64,000 bases of DNA, from positions 62,001 to 126,000 of the forward strand of contig NZ_PYOM01000008.1 in NCBI RefSeq assembly GCF_003026365.1, read 5' to 3'. The DNA comes from Photobacterium angustum. GTDB lineage: Bacteria; Pseudomonadota; Gammaproteobacteria; Enterobacterales; Vibrionaceae. This document shows, piece by piece, positions 19,471-29,097 of the stretch; within the stretch, counting starts at the first letter, position 1; each line of letters starts with the position of its first letter. A program made the translations under genes and the position numbers. The notes beneath the pieces are model-generated. The model worked only from the letters and a program-made list of their open reading frames with translations, had not been told where the DNA came from and did not search any database.

Positions 19471-20106
19471 ATGATGAATAAAGTAAGTAGAGTATCTGTG
19501 TTTGTTTTATTGTTAGTCAGCTATCAATCTATGGCTGATAATCATGTTACATCATCTAAGTTTCCTGTTTCTTCTATCCCAGATCCTTTGAGTCAGTCTT
19601 CTGACCTTTCTCTTCCTAATGCTAGTGATACTCAGTTTAATGCTTCAAGTGATTTAATTCTTGCACATAACAGTACAAAATCAGCGCATTCATCAGTAAA
19701 GAAAGAAACTCAAGATGGGTTGTTTATTTTAGGGCGTCATGAGTGGATCTTACTTGCTTCATCAACAGAATATTTTGCAGCTTATATTGATCCTGTATCA
19801 ACAAATTCACGCATCGGTGTAAGTGATTTAGTCGAATTTGAACGTGATGGAAAAGATTGGGTTAAGTTTAAACTGCTTGATAAAGAATATAAATTTGCCA
19901 TTCTTGAAAAAGTTAAAATACCAGAAAAAAGTGATAAACCCTTACCTGTTGTAAAGTTAAGAACCAAACTTGGCGATATTAATGAAGAAATTGAATATGT
20001 GCTGATCAATGGTGGTAACGGTATTGTATTAGGTGAGAACTTTTTACGTGATCTCGCGATACAAAATAGAAAATATGATTATATTCAAGGACGAGCAAAA
20101 AAATAA
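19471..20106 (+). CDS. Secreted retropepsin-like (RimK-associated 'zinc protease' fold) protein, active site eroded
   Basis: Exported protein of 211 aa: signal peptide to about residue 22, then a Ser/Asn-rich low-complexity linker (about 23-80), then a compact domain (about 84-208). The domain follows the PF05618 pattern: LGRHEW, AYIDPVSTNSRI, FERDGKDWVKF, VVKLRTKLGD and VLGENFLRD. In typical members the third block begins D-T-G-A. Here Asp107 remains but it is followed by Pro-Val-Ser, so the catalytic turn is altered and enzyme activity is doubtful. A binding or structural role is possible. The start is one of two consecutive ATGs. Confidence 0.72.
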   Translation: MMNKVSRVSVFVLLLVSYQSMADNHVTSSKFPVSSIPDPLSQSSDLSLPNASDTQFNASSDLILAHNSTKSAHSSVKKETQDGLFILGRHEWILLASSTEYFAAYIDPVSTNSRIGVSDLVEFERDGKDWVKFKLLDKEYKFAILEKVKIPEKSDKPLPVVKLRTKLGDINEEIEYVLINGGNGIVLGENFLRDLAIQNRKYDYIQGRAKK

Positions 20107-20152
20107 AAGCGAAGTATGATTCGGTTAGTCGAATACAGTTGCTTCGCTTTTA
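20104..20152. terminator. Terminator with nested stem
   Basis: AAAAGCGAAG/CTTCGCTTTT outer stem enclosing ATTCG/CGAAT, between convergent genes. Confidence 0.78.
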
Positions 20153-20199
20153 TCGTTCTTATTCTCTACAGTTTTTGATAGAGAGCACTTAAATATATT

Positions 20200-21012
20200 T
20201 TATGCTTCTGCAATTACTTCATAGCTGGTGAATTTACGAATGTTGATCACGCCAGTATCAAAGATCAGATATTGACCTTTGATTCCTTGCAAAATACCTT
20301 CAACCACAGGCTCTTTATCAAAATTGTGTGAGCTAATCTTGGTTGGGAAGGCATCAACAGGAAAATGAATATCAACAATATCGTTATCAAGATATTCAAT
20401 CGCATCTTCACCATATTCTGCGGTGATTTCTGCTAGACGAGCTTTTACTTCTGGTAATAAAACAGAGGCCTTTTCTGTTAAATCGATTTCAGCATTATCA
20501 CCTTTAAGCATGGCACGCCAGTTGGTTTTATCAGCGACAAGCTCTGCAATAGCCACTTCCACTAACCCTGAAATTTGACGTGTTTTTACTTTAAGTAAAG
20601 CAAGTGCCTGTGTTGCACCTTGATCAATCCATCGTGTCGGTAGTTGGGTATGTCGAGTAATACCCACTTTTAAACCTGAAGTATTTGATAGGTAAACATA
20701 GTGCGGCACCATGCAATTTTCTTCACCCCATTGTGGCTCACGGCATGTGCCTTTGTCGTAGTGACAAGTTTCAGGTTTCATAATGCACATATCGCATGAC
20801 GCTAATTTTTTCATACAAGGGAAGCAATGACCTTGAGAGTAACTTTTTTTGGTTTTTTTGCCACACGACTGACAAAAAATATTGCCTGTATGAGTCAATT
20901 TAAGTGACTTACCAATCAAAGGATTTAAATGTAGTTGTTGATCACCGATAGGGAGATGGTAGTCAACAACGTCATTTAACGTTGACTTCATTTTACTTAA
21001 TGTTCCTTGCAT
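20200..21012 (-). CDS. DUF2797 cysteine-rich protein
   Basis: Cytoplasmic protein of 270 aa assigned to DUF2797 by its pattern of cysteines. CQSCGKKTKKSYSQGHCFPC is a zinc-ribbon-like cluster (about 47-67), followed by CDMCIMKPETCHY and C-REPQWGEENC. After these come the conserved HYVYLSNTSGLKVGITR and QLPTRWIDQGA blocks, which resemble a GIY-YIG-like core. Family function is unknown. Metal binding is inferred from cysteine spacing. It is monocistronic. Confidence 0.85.
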   Translation of the reverse strand: MQGTLSKMKSTLNDVVDYHLPIGDQQLHLNPLIGKSLKLTHTGNIFCQSCGKKTKKSYSQGHCFPCMKKLASCDMCIMKPETCHYDKGTCREPQWGEENCMVPHYVYLSNTSGLKVGITRHTQLPTRWIDQGATQALALLKVKTRQISGLVEVAIAELVADKTNWRAMLKGDNAEIDLTEKASVLLPEVKARLAEITAEYGEDAIEYLDNDIVDIHFPVDAFPTKISSHNFDKEPVVEGILQGIKGQYLIFDTGVINIRKFTSYEVIAEA

Positions 21013-21318
21013 ACATTGCTCATTCGTTTGTTTTTATAGTGCGGAGATTTTAGCAGGTGAAAGAGGGAAGCGGCTATATAAGCGTAATGGAAAAATATGA
21101 ATTCCCTCTTCGAAGTTTTAAATCGGAGAGACAATCAGCACAACAAGCATCATTTAAGGGAAAGAATGCAATTTTTACATGTGTTTGACGCATTAACTAA
21201 ATCTGTTATAGGTCTTGTGCTTGAAGGAAAGACAGAGTAAGTAATGTTATGTATAGGTTATCAAACAATACGAATACTGTTCGACAACCTTAATAGAATA
21301 TAGCCAGTGTCGCTCTGT
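21013..21318. other. Intergenic interval between DUF2797 and sitD
   Basis: About 305 bp holding the promoter of the DUF2797 gene (minus strand) and the 3' untranslated end of the sit operon. I see no gene and no convincing terminator hairpin here. Confidence 0.45.
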
Positions 21319-22176
21319 TTATATTGCACTTATGGACGTATTTTTCACAATGGCACGCTGTTTTATTGCATGGTAAGTAAACACCGCAATAAAGTTTATT
21401 GTCATTAATAAGATAATCGTTGGTGCGGGAGCACTATCGATAAAGAAGCTAAGATAAACGCCTAAGAAGCAATTTATGATAGAAATGAATACCGATATTA
21501 TCATCATGCTTTGAAAACGACGGGTGAGCATAAAGGCTGTCGCACCCGGCGCAATCAGCATTGAAATCACTAATATCATGCCAACGGCTTTGAGTGCAGT
21601 AACAATCGCGAACGAGAGTAGCGCAAGCAATCCGTAATGTAATACTTTGGTGGGAAGTCCAATAGCTTGTGCATGTTGATGATCAAAAATAAGCAAGAGT
21701 AAATCTTTACCTTTAATGATACACAGTGCTCCAACAATGAGTGCAATTCCGCCAGCTTCTGCAATATCGTGCCAACTAGCCCCTAGAGGATCACCAAATA
21801 TAATGTGATCTAAGTGAATATTTGTGTGAATTTTCGTAATCATCACAATACCGAGCGCGAACATTGCTGAAAATACAACACCCATAATTGTATCTTCTTT
21901 AATTCTGCTATTTTCTTTTAAATACCCTGTGGTTAACGCACAAAACATACCTGCGATAAAAGCACCAATCGTAAATGGAATCGATAAGACATAAGCAATA
22001 ACAATCCCCGGTAAAACAGCATGGGAAATGGCATCACCCATTAAAGACCAACCTTTTAGAATTAAAAAACAAGACAGTAATGCTGTTGGTATCGCGATAA
22101 AAAAAACAATCAGAAAAGCCTGCTGCATAAAAATAAATTCAAAAGGCGATAGTAATGTCGTTAATAGATTAGCCAT
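21319..22176 (-). CDS. sitD: Mn/Fe ABC transporter permease SitD
   Basis: Inner-membrane permease of 285 aa, family ABC-3, with about eight hydrophobic segments. The conserved GDAISHAVLPGIV block near residue 48 and the MLIAPGATAFML block are present. It pairs with SitC to form the channel of a Mn2+/Fe2+ importer. It is the last gene of the sitABCD order, and its start overlaps the end of sitC by 8 bp, indicating translational coupling. Expression follows the Fur-boxed promoter ahead of sitA. Confidence 0.92.
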   Translation of the reverse strand: MANLLTTLLSPFEFIFMQQAFLIVFFIAIPTALLSCFLILKGWSLMGDAISHAVLPGIVIAYVLSIPFTIGAFIAGMFCALTTGYLKENSRIKEDTIMGVVFSAMFALGIVMITKIHTNIHLDHIIFGDPLGASWHDIAEAGGIALIVGALCIIKGKDLLLLIFDHQHAQAIGLPTKVLHYGLLALLSFAIVTALKAVGMILVISMLIAPGATAFMLTRRFQSMMIISVFISIINCFLGVYLSFFIDSAPAPTIILLMTINFIAVFTYHAIKQRAIVKNTSISAI

Positions 22177-23068
22177 GTTGAATTCCTTTTGTTTGCTTTA
22201 AGCTTTGTGCTTTTTTTAACGCTTGTTTTGTTTTTTTACGGGTTGCTAGTCGACCATATTTAGGTGCAAATACAAAAGCTAAAGCAAAGAAAACAGTTTG
22301 TAATAACACGATGATCCCGCCTGTTGCACCATTGATAAAATAACTAAAATAAGCACCAAGAAAAGCGCTGATCACACCAATGATTACACTGTAGATAATG
22401 ACTATCGAGAAACGATCAGACAGTAAGTAGGCAGTTGCACCAGGGATCACAACCATAGCAATAACTAAAAAGGCGCCTACAGTTTGCAATGCGGCAACGG
22501 TAGAAGCACTTAAAATACTAAAAAATACAATTTTTAAAAATGTTGGCGATAGCCCAATAGTTTTAGCATGGTTTTCATCAAAGAAAACAACCATGAAGTC
22601 ACGCCATTTTAAACATAAAATTAATAGAGAAAGACAGCCAATGATGACGATTTGTAATGTATCTACTGGGGTTATCGCGAGAATATTTCCCATTACAATC
22701 GTCTGAATATTAACCGCACTTGGATAGAGTGAGACAAGAAATAAACCTAGCCCGAAAAAAGCAGTAAAAATTAAGCCAATAACAGCGTCTTCTTTTAATT
22801 TACTGCGTTGGCTTAAAAATAACATGCCAGCAGCAGCTAAACCGCCAGAAAAAAAGGCACCAAAAGCAAAGGGGAGGCCTATCATATAAGCGCCGGCAAC
22901 ACCGGGTACGATAGAATGTGATAGTGCGTCCCCAATCAGTGACCAGCCCTTCAGCATTAAATAACAGGAAAGAAAAGCACAAACGCCACCGATTAATGCA
23001 CTAACCCACATGGCGTTAATCATATAGCTATATAAAAACGGCTCAAGTAATTGGTCCACAATTATCAC
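22169..23068 (-). CDS. sitC: Mn/Fe ABC transporter permease SitC
   Basis: ABC-3 family permease of 299 aa with the GDALSHSIVPGVA block and the MVVIPGATAYLL block, parallel to those of SitD. It has about eight membrane segments and a basic cytoplasmic C-terminal tail rich in lysine (about 275-299). It lies 5 bp downstream of the ATPase gene and overlaps sitD. It imports divalent manganese or iron together with SitD, SitB and SitA. Confidence 0.92.
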   Translation of the reverse strand: MIIVDQLLEPFLYSYMINAMWVSALIGGVCAFLSCYLMLKGWSLIGDALSHSIVPGVAGAYMIGLPFAFGAFFSGGLAAAGMLFLSQRSKLKEDAVIGLIFTAFFGLGLFLVSLYPSAVNIQTIVMGNILAITPVDTLQIVIIGCLSLLILCLKWRDFMVVFFDENHAKTIGLSPTFLKIVFFSILSASTVAALQTVGAFLVIAMVVIPGATAYLLSDRFSIVIIYSVIIGVISAFLGAYFSYFINGATGGIIVLLQTVFFALAFVFAPKYGRLATRKKTKQALKKAQSLKQTKGIQHG

Positions 23069-23073
23069 TCCTT

Positions 23074-23934
23074 TTATCGTTGACGGGAAAGAGAGCGAGA
23101 CTGTTGTTCGCCGTTTTCACCATACATAACAACAGGCCGTTCATGATCGGAAATAACTGATAATTTACGGCTATCGTCATCTTCGTGAAGATCTTTCCCT
23201 GATAAAATGAAGTGGCGTAATACACCACCAAATGCGAGCTTTAAATTTTCTGGTGTGAAAATCTCGGTTGTTTCTCCTGATGCCAAAATGGTTTTATTAA
23301 TTAAAATTGTACGATCACAAAAGTCAGGAATACTTCCAAGGTTATGGGTAGAGACGAGCATAACTTTGCCTTCATCACGAAGCTCGCGTAACAATGCCAT
23401 GATTTGCTCTTCTGTTTGAACATCAACGCCTGTAAAGGGCTCATCGAGTAATATCACCTGACTTTCTTGCGCGAGTGCACGAGCAAGAAATACCCTTTTA
23501 CGTTGCCCACCAGAAAGCTCTCCTATTTGACGTTTACGAAAGTCAGTCATATTGACCCGCTGGAGAGCAATATTCACTTTTTCATGATCTATTTTTCTCG
23601 GGATACGCAACATATTCATGTAACCATAACGACCCATCATGACGACATCTTCAACCAGAACTGGAAAGTTCCAGTCTATATCTTCACTTTGCGGAACATA
23701 GGCGACGACATTACTTTTTAGCGCGTTTTTGACTGTATTATTAAGGATTTTCACACTACCTTGACTGGTGGATACAAATCCCATAATGGCTTTAAAAAGC
23801 GTGGACTTTCCGCTGCCATTCATCCCGACGAGGGCTGCGATAGAACCTTGAGGAACGCTAAATGTCGCATTGTGTAGAGCGGTATGACCGTTACGGTATG
23901 TAACCGTAATATTGTTTATATCTAATCCTATCAT
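23074..23934 (-). CDS. sitB: Mn/Fe ABC transporter ATP-binding protein SitB
   Basis: Cytoplasmic ATPase of 286 aa energising SitCD. Walker A is GMNGSGKST, the Q-loop is [10 protein letters not shown], the signature is LSGGQRKRV, Walker B is [12 protein letters not shown] and the switch histidine is in VSTHNLG. A C-terminal extension of about 40 residues beyond the core is polar and of unknown role. Its start shares one base with the sitA stop, consistent with coupled translation. Confidence 0.94.
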   Translation of the reverse strand: MIGLDINNITVTYRNGHTALHNATFSVPQGSIAALVGMNGSGKSTLFKAIMGFVSTSQGSVKILNNTVKNALKSNVVAYVPQSEDIDWNFPVLVEDVVMMGRYGYMNMLRIPRKIDHEKVNIALQRVNMTDFRKRQIGELSGGQRKRVFLARALAQESQVILLDEPFTGVDVQTEEQIMALLRELRDEGKVMLVSTHNLGSIPDFCDRTILINKTILASGETTEIFTPENLKLAFGGVLRHFILSGKDLHEDDDSRKLSVISDHERPVVMYGENGEQQSRSLSRQR

Positions 23935-24845
23935 TATAAACTCAGCCCTTTAGCGATTGTTTGAGAGGTCACTTTAATTAGCTCTAGATAGGTAGGAACA
24001 GGACCGTTTTTAGCACTCAAAGAGTCAACATAAAGCATGCCTGCATAGTTAGCTCCTGTTTCTCGTGCGACTTGTTGAGCCGGTTTTGCTGAAACAGTAC
24101 TTTCACTGAAAACCGCATGAATTTGATGTTGACGAACAGCATCTATAAGTTGACGAACTTGTTGAGGCGTTCCTTGGGCATCAGCATTAATAGGCCATAA
24201 ATACAGTTCTTTTAGTCCAAAATCACGAGCAAGATAACTAAAGGCCCCTTCACTCGTAACAAGCCAACGCTTATCTACCGGTATGGTATTAATCTGATTA
24301 CGAATAGGTGCAATTGTTTGCTTAATTTTTTGGGTATATTGTTGAGCGTTTTTATTATAAATATCCGCATTTTTAGGATCATGTTTAACCAGTGCTTGGC
24401 GAATATTTTCAACATAAATAATACCGTTCTCAGGCGACATCCAAGCATGAGGATTTGGTTTACCGTTATAAGGACCCTGAGTAATACTTAACGGCGTAAT
24501 ATTTTCAGTTACTGTTACAGAAGGAACATCGTGGAGGTTTTTGAAAAATTTATTAAACCAAAGCTCTAAGTTTAAACCGTTATAAAGAATTAAATCTGCA
24601 CCTTGCGCCCGTTTAAGGTCGCCAGGTGTTACTTGATAATTATGAATTTCCGCATTGGGTTTAGTAATGGATTCAACAATAGCAGCGTCACCAGCTACAT
24701 TTTTTGCCATGTCAGCAATGATTGTAAATGTTGTTATTACTTTAAACTTGTCATTAGCATGGCTCATTGTACTCATAAACAGTCCAACAGATAGCAGTAC
24801 AGTATTTGTCACATATCGTAATCGTCGCTTTTGATGAGAGTTCAT
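23934..24845 (-). CDS. sitA: Periplasmic Mn/Fe-binding protein SitA
   Basis: Cluster A-I (ZnuA/TroA-like) metal-binding protein of 303 aa with a signal peptide ending near SHA-ND (about residue 30). The four metal ligands expected for Mn/Fe binding are visible: His68, His133, Glu199 and Asp274. The Glu at the third position and the lack of a His-rich loop argue against a zinc-specific ZnuA. It is the first gene of the operon. A perfect Fur-type palindrome lies 70 bp upstream, so iron repression is likely. Confidence 0.94.
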   Translation of the reverse strand: MNSHQKRRLRYVTNTVLLSVGLFMSTMSHANDKFKVITTFTIIADMAKNVAGDAAIVESITKPNAEIHNYQVTPGDLKRAQGADLILYNGLNLELWFNKFFKNLHDVPSVTVTENITPLSITQGPYNGKPNPHAWMSPENGIIYVENIRQALVKHDPKNADIYNKNAQQYTQKIKQTIAPIRNQINTIPVDKRWLVTSEGAFSYLARDFGLKELYLWPINADAQGTPQQVRQLIDAVRQHQIHAVFSESTVSAKPAQQVARETGANYAGMLYVDSLSAKNGPVPTYLELIKVTSQTIAKGLSL

Positions 24846-24914
24846 CCTTTTTATCCCTATAAAGAAAGTAACATATATTCCTCAACGTTATAACAAACAC
24901 AAAAACCAAATACA

Positions 24915-24933
24915 ATTGATAATTATTATCAAT
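24915..24933. promoter_or_regulatory. Fur box upstream of sitABCD
   Basis: The 19-bp perfect palindrome contains TGATAAT-T-ATTATCA, an exact 7-1-7 Fur consensus. It lies upstream of sitA and 109 bp before the divergent SDR gene, which could also be affected. Confidence 0.88.
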
Positions 24934-25041
24934 AAGGTGTTTTTTTACTTTTATCCTCTCTCAAGGTTGTTTCTACATATTCAATCGGTATATTGGATTG
25001 ATCACTAATAGTATTTAATGTTGATGAGTTAGGGTGAGGCG

Positions 25042-25731
25042 ATGAAAAAAAGTGTATTGATAACAGGAGCTAATCGGGGCATTGGACTAGGGTTAGTGAA
25101 ACAGTACTTGTCGCAAGGTTGGTTAGTTCATGCTACCTCGAGATCACTTGAAACAGCATCAGATCTGCAAGATCTTGCTAGTGGTAATGCAGATCTCATT
25201 ATTCACTCATTAGACGTAACCAACTATGAGCAGCTTGATCAGCTAGCCACTCAATTACCAAGCCTCGATCTTGTGATAAATAATGCTGGTTATTATGGTC
25301 CAAAAGGCTACGGCTTTGGTCAGACTGATGTTGAAGAATGGCGTCGTGTTTTTGAAATAAATACGATTGCACCATTGAAGTTAATCGAAAGCTTGTATCC
25401 ATTACTCAAAAATGGGATGACAAAAAAAATAGCCTGCGTGTCTTCAAAAGTTGGCAGCATGACAGAAAATACTTCAGGTGGTGGTTATATTTATCGTTCA
25501 TCAAAAGCAGCACTTAATTCTGTAGTAAAAAGTTTAAGTAATGATCTTCGTGACGAGGGGTTTACGGTAATTGCTTTACATCCTGGCTGGGTACAAACAG
25601 AGATGGGTGGCCCTAATGCGCTTATCGATACAACAACATCAGCCAAAGGATTATTTGAAGTAATTGAACACAGTTCCGTAAACAATTCAGGGGAGTTTAT
25701 TAACTACGACGGTAAACGTATCGCGTGGTAA
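25042..25731 (+). CDS. Short-chain dehydrogenase/reductase
   Basis: NAD(P)-dependent SDR of 229 aa. The cofactor motif is TGANRGIG (about 8-15), NNAG follows at about 80, the catalytic Ser is in CVSSKVGS, and the YxxxK motif is YRSSK. It resembles C-factor-like SDRs. The substrate is unknown. It lies 24 bp before the GNAT gene with an AAAAGGAG ribosome site between, so the two probably form one transcript. Confidence 0.88.
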   Translation: MKKSVLITGANRGIGLGLVKQYLSQGWLVHATSRSLETASDLQDLASGNADLIIHSLDVTNYEQLDQLATQLPSLDLVINNAGYYGPKGYGFGQTDVEEWRRVFEINTIAPLKLIESLYPLLKNGMTKKIACVSSKVGSMTENTSGGGYIYRSSKAALNSVVKSLSNDLRDEGFTVIALHPGWVQTEMGGPNALIDTTTSAKGLFEVIEHSSVNNSGEFINYDGKRIAW

Positions 25732-25755
25732 TGTGATTAAAAAAGGAGTGTACTA

Positions 25756-26259
25756 ATGGAAAATATCATTATTCGACATAGTGAAGATAAAGATATTACG
25801 GGTGTTAAAGCTATTTATGAATCTGAAATTGCCTATGGCGGTACACTTCAACTCCCATTTCCTTCACTCGATCGTTGGACGTCTCGATTGTCGAATTTAC
25901 CTCAAGGGTGCTATAGCTTGGTAGCGGAATATGAGGGAGAAATTGTCGGGCAGCTCGGACTGTCGGTTTGTGATAACCCAAGACGAAGGCATGTTGCGAG
26001 CTTTGGTATGGGCGTGAAAGATACATTTCAAGGTAAAGGTGTTGGTGGGAAATTAATACAGTCTGCATTGATGTTGGCAGATAAATGGCTCAATGTGCAA
26101 CGTATTGAGTTAGAAGTGTATACAGACAACATTGCTGCAATGAAGCTTTATCAAAAACATGGTTTTGAAATTGAAGGCGAGGCGAAAAACTTTGCGTTTC
26201 GTAATGGCGAGTTCGTCGATGTATATCATATGGCGAGACTGCGTACATACACTATATGA
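25756..26259 (+). CDS. yhhY: YhhY/AaaT-like amino-acid N-acetyltransferase
   Basis: GNAT enzyme of 167 aa closely following the E. coli YhhY layout: IIIRHSEDKDI start, LQLPFPS, RRRHVASFGM, the acetyl-CoA loop QGKGVGGKL, RIELEVYTDN, and LYQKHGFEIEG-A-FRNGEFVDVYHMAR. YhhY/AaaT acetylates free amino acids. The same role is inferred here. A strong AAAGGAG precedes the ATG. A convergent terminator follows. Confidence 0.85.
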   Translation: MENIIIRHSEDKDITGVKAIYESEIAYGGTLQLPFPSLDRWTSRLSNLPQGCYSLVAEYEGEIVGQLGLSVCDNPRRRHVASFGMGVKDTFQGKGVGGKLIQSALMLADKWLNVQRIELEVYTDNIAAMKLYQKHGFEIEGEAKNFAFRNGEFVDVYHMARLRTYTI

Positions 26260-26279
26260 TTTAGATAAAAGTGAAAATG

Positions 26280-26321
26280 AAAAAAGGCAGTAATCTACGA
26301 GATGATTACTGCCTTTTTTTA
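26280..26321. terminator. Bidirectional terminator
   Basis: GGCAGTAATC/GATTACTGCC stem between an A6 and a T7 run, serving the GNAT gene and the convergent SMR gene. Confidence 0.92.
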
Positions 26322-26334
26322 TTTAATTGATTTG

Positions 26335-26688
26335 TTAATGGCCAACAGTTTTCGATAATAGGTTAACAATTAAAACACCAATAATAATAAAACCAATACC
26401 TACAATTGCGGGTAAATCTAAGCGCTGTCCATAAATAAAAAAGCTAATTGTTGCAACGAGGACAATACCAGCGCCACTCCAAATCGCATAAACAATACCA
26501 ACAGGCATGGTTTTAACGGTGACAGATAATAGAAAAAAAGCGACAGCGTAACCGACAAGCACAACCGCACTTGGAACTAGTTTAGTAAATTGCTCAGCTT
26601 TAGGAATGAAAGACGTTGCGATCACTTCAAACACAATGGCAATAGATAAAGCTAAAAAAGGTGGCATAGAAGTTAATAGTTTAAACAT
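26335..26688 (-). CDS. Small multidrug resistance (EmrE-type) efflux protein
   Basis: Four-helix inner-membrane SMR protein of 117 aa that would exchange protons for cationic compounds as a dimer. It follows EmrE closely: the essential membrane glutamate is in IVFEVIATS (Glu21), and YAIWSGAGIVL and GQRLDLPAIVG are conserved. It is slightly longer at the N-terminus than EmrE; ATG codons at residues 1 and 8 are both possible starts. It is monocistronic. Confidence 0.9.
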   Translation of the reverse strand: MFKLLTSMPPFLALSIAIVFEVIATSFIPKAEQFTKLVPSAVVLVGYAVAFFLLSVTVKTMPVGIVYAIWSGAGIVLVATISFFIYGQRLDLPAIVGIGFIIIGVLIVNLLSKTVGH

Positions 26689-26888
26689 TACGATTATCTA
26701 TCATTAAAAAAGAGATGCGCATTTTAGTGTCAAAGAAGACGTTTCACCAAGTGATATTTATACAAATAATTATTACCTGTGAGTAACAATTATTGTTCTT
26801 ATTATAAAAAATATTTTCTTTATTTTTTGAACAAGTTGCTAATATATAAGTCTGTAAATGGATAAAATGTAAAATAATGGATGGTTAA

Positions 26889-28103
26889 ATGTTTAAAACT
26901 ATAATAAAAAGCTATGGAGCTTTGTTATTGTTCTCGTTTGGAAGTGGCTCTGCACTAGCAGAAATACCAGTTACATTTAATGTAAAAGCTGATAATAATC
27001 AACCTGATATAATTAAAGTTGATACAAAGACGAATGGTAATCAGGCATTAACGTGGGTTAAACCTCGTCAATATCGAGATAATGAGTTTGCCCCTCAATT
27101 AACATGTTTAAAGCGTGATGGAACCTCTTCGATAATCGTTTATGGTCAACCTATTGCTTGTAGTAAAGTAACATGGGAAATAAAAACAAAAAATGTAGAG
27201 CCATCAAGTTATTCTCCATCAGATCAATATAATGCTCATAACTCAAAGCAAGGATGGTATGTACTCACTGAATGGAATACGTTACCTCGTATCAAAGAGC
27301 AGAAGCAGATCCAAGTCTGTTCACCTGAAAAAGACTGTGCATTGATGCCAACAACATCTCAACCGCCGTTTTTTATGGTTTGGGGAATGGCTAAAACCGT
27401 CGTAGATTTAGCTAGTAAGCAGGTAGTTGTTCATTCTGATTTACCTCAACTTATAAAGAAAAAAGAATTATGGTTACCCTCATTAGCAAGTCAACTTAAT
27501 TACTTATTAAAAGTCTTTCCTGATAATCAATTACAGAACTGGGGCATTACATTTTTTGCAAAAGATAAAGCTGAGAGACGTATTAGTGGCTCTTCAGGCG
27601 TGCCAAATATTTTTGTGAATGTGTGGACTGATAAGGGAGTTGTAACGAATGAGTCATTGCAATGGCTGTTAAAGATATCAGCACATGAATCTTTACATCT
27701 GCTACAAAATAAATTGCCAGCTAATGGATGGACGGGAGAGGGTTTAGCTGAATACTACGCGTTAAAATCAATGGAAAATACTTCCTTTGCATTTAAAGAT
27801 CCAATCCAACGTTGGAATGATTTTGCTGAGAAATATCCTTTTTCGTCAACGGGCCTTATAGAAGCAAATAAAAATGTTGATGAAAAGAAAGAATATCAAT
27901 ATTACCCACTATTCTATTTTAAGGGACCAGCATTTTGGTACGAAGTAGATACGGCATTACAGAACAAAGGAAGTAATTTAGATCAGATTATTAATTCTAT
28001 AGATGTTATTAATGGTTATAAGCTATCGCCAACATTTGTAGCAATTATTACAAATAAGATAGGTATGCAGCGTTGGAATGAGATAAAAAATAAGTATCTT
28101 TAA
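26889..28103 (+). CDS. Secreted gluzincin-like zinc peptidase
   Basis: Exported protein of 404 aa with a signal peptide ending near ALA-EI (about residue 24). A zinc motif HESLH is at 266-270, and the downstream GEGLAEYYA supplies Glu284 as likely third ligand. This spacing and the 'EG-x-x-EYY' context resemble M61-type gluzincins. Four cysteines in the N-terminal half (in LTCLKR, IACSK, QVCSPEKDC) could form disulphides. I do not recognise a named orthologue, so substrate and family are inferred. It stands alone and ends at a large hairpin. Confidence 0.68.
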   Translation: MFKTIIKSYGALLLFSFGSGSALAEIPVTFNVKADNNQPDIIKVDTKTNGNQALTWVKPRQYRDNEFAPQLTCLKRDGTSSIIVYGQPIACSKVTWEIKTKNVEPSSYSPSDQYNAHNSKQGWYVLTEWNTLPRIKEQKQIQVCSPEKDCALMPTTSQPPFFMVWGMAKTVVDLASKQVVVHSDLPQLIKKKELWLPSLASQLNYLLKVFPDNQLQNWGITFFAKDKAERRISGSSGVPNIFVNVWTDKGVVTNESLQWLLKISAHESLHLLQNKLPANGWTGEGLAEYYALKSMENTSFAFKDPIQRWNDFAEKYPFSSTGLIEANKNVDEKKEYQYYPLFYFKGPAFWYEVDTALQNKGSNLDQIINSIDVINGYKLSPTFVAIITNKIGMQRWNEIKNKYL

Positions 28104-28113
28104 TCCATCGTTA

Positions 28114-28155
28114 ATGAAGTGGCTTAAGTAAATGTAGATACTTAAGCCACTTCAT
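28114..28155. terminator. Long perfect inverted repeat between convergent genes
   Basis: A 17-bp perfect stem (ATGAAGTGGCTTAAGTA and complement) encloses an 8-base loop between the peptidase gene and the convergent ABC permease gene. It lacks a clean T-run, so it may be a terminator or an mRNA-stabilising hairpin. Confidence 0.7.
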
Positions 28156-28157
28156 AT

Positions 28158-29093
28158 TTATCTAGAAAGATGACGTAAACTATGTTTCTCTAATTTACTG
28201 AATAAAAGAGATAAAGATAGGCATAAAACTAAGTAAACAGCGCCAACGAGTAACCAAATTTCAAAGATTAACCCCGAAGAATTTGCCATTTCACTGCCGA
28301 CGAAGGTTATTTCTTGTATCGAGATCAATGAGATAATTGATGAATCTTTCACTATTGAGATAAATTGACCTGCTAATGCAGGCACGATCCCTGCAATGGC
28401 TTGGGGAAAAATAACAAAGCGAAAACGATCAAATTTAGATAGGCCTAGCGAATCTGCAGCTTCCCATTGTCCGTTATCGATTGAATCGAGACCAGCACGA
28501 ATGACTTCAGCGATATAAGCGGCAGCAATCAGGCCGACACATAAAATTCCCGAAAATAAGTTTTCCCATAATTGGCTACTACCAAAAAGAAAAGACTGGA
28601 AGGCATTCTCTTGTCCATTGTAAAAACGAAACAAATCATTCAAGCCAAGTAGTGGCACCAGTTGGCTTGAAATAAAAAAGTAAAAGATAAAAACAAAGAC
28701 TAAAGGCGGTATGTTACGTACTAATTGAATATATGCATTGGCGGGTAGTCGTAAAAAAAGAAGTGAAGAGCGTCGAGCGAGTGCTAATAGCAAGCCAAAA
28801 ATAGCGGCAAATAACATTCCCCATAAACTTATACGAATAGTGCTGAATACGCCTTGAAAAAAATAGGGTATCTCATTGCTCTGACTAGATGAAAAAACCA
28901 AATCAAAGGCTTTTTGCCACTGCCAATGATAATGAATACCAATTGATGAGCGGTAATATAGCCAGCCAAGAAAACATCCCACGACTAAAAGTAAGATGTA
29001 ATCTAGAATTTTAAGTTGAGGCAAAGTAAAGCTAGCAGCCGAACGTTTATTCGGCTGCGATGTAGCTTCCTTTGTCGTTGAGCAGGAAGACAT
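28158..29093 (-). CDS. Polar amino acid ABC transporter permease (second)
   Basis: HisM/GlnP-type inner-membrane permease of 311 aa with an N-terminal extension, one early TM (about 30-48) and the transport domain after residue 85. The EAA-type loop appears as EAADSLGLSKFDRFRFVIFPQA. Partner of the permease at 29943. It ends the four-gene operon, 4 bp after the binding-protein gene. Confidence 0.9.
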   Translation of the reverse strand: MSSCSTTKEATSQPNKRSAASFTLPQLKILDYILLLVVGCFLGWLYYRSSIGIHYHWQWQKAFDLVFSSSQSNEIPYFFQGVFSTIRISLWGMLFAAIFGLLLALARRSSLLFLRLPANAYIQLVRNIPPLVFVFIFYFFISSQLVPLLGLNDLFRFYNGQENAFQSFLFGSSQLWENLFSGILCVGLIAAAYIAEVIRAGLDSIDNGQWEAADSLGLSKFDRFRFVIFPQAIAGIVPALAGQFISIVKDSSIISLISIQEITFVGSEMANSSGLIFEIWLLVGAVYLVLCLSLSLLFSKLEKHSLRHLSR

Positions 29094-29097
29094 TAAT

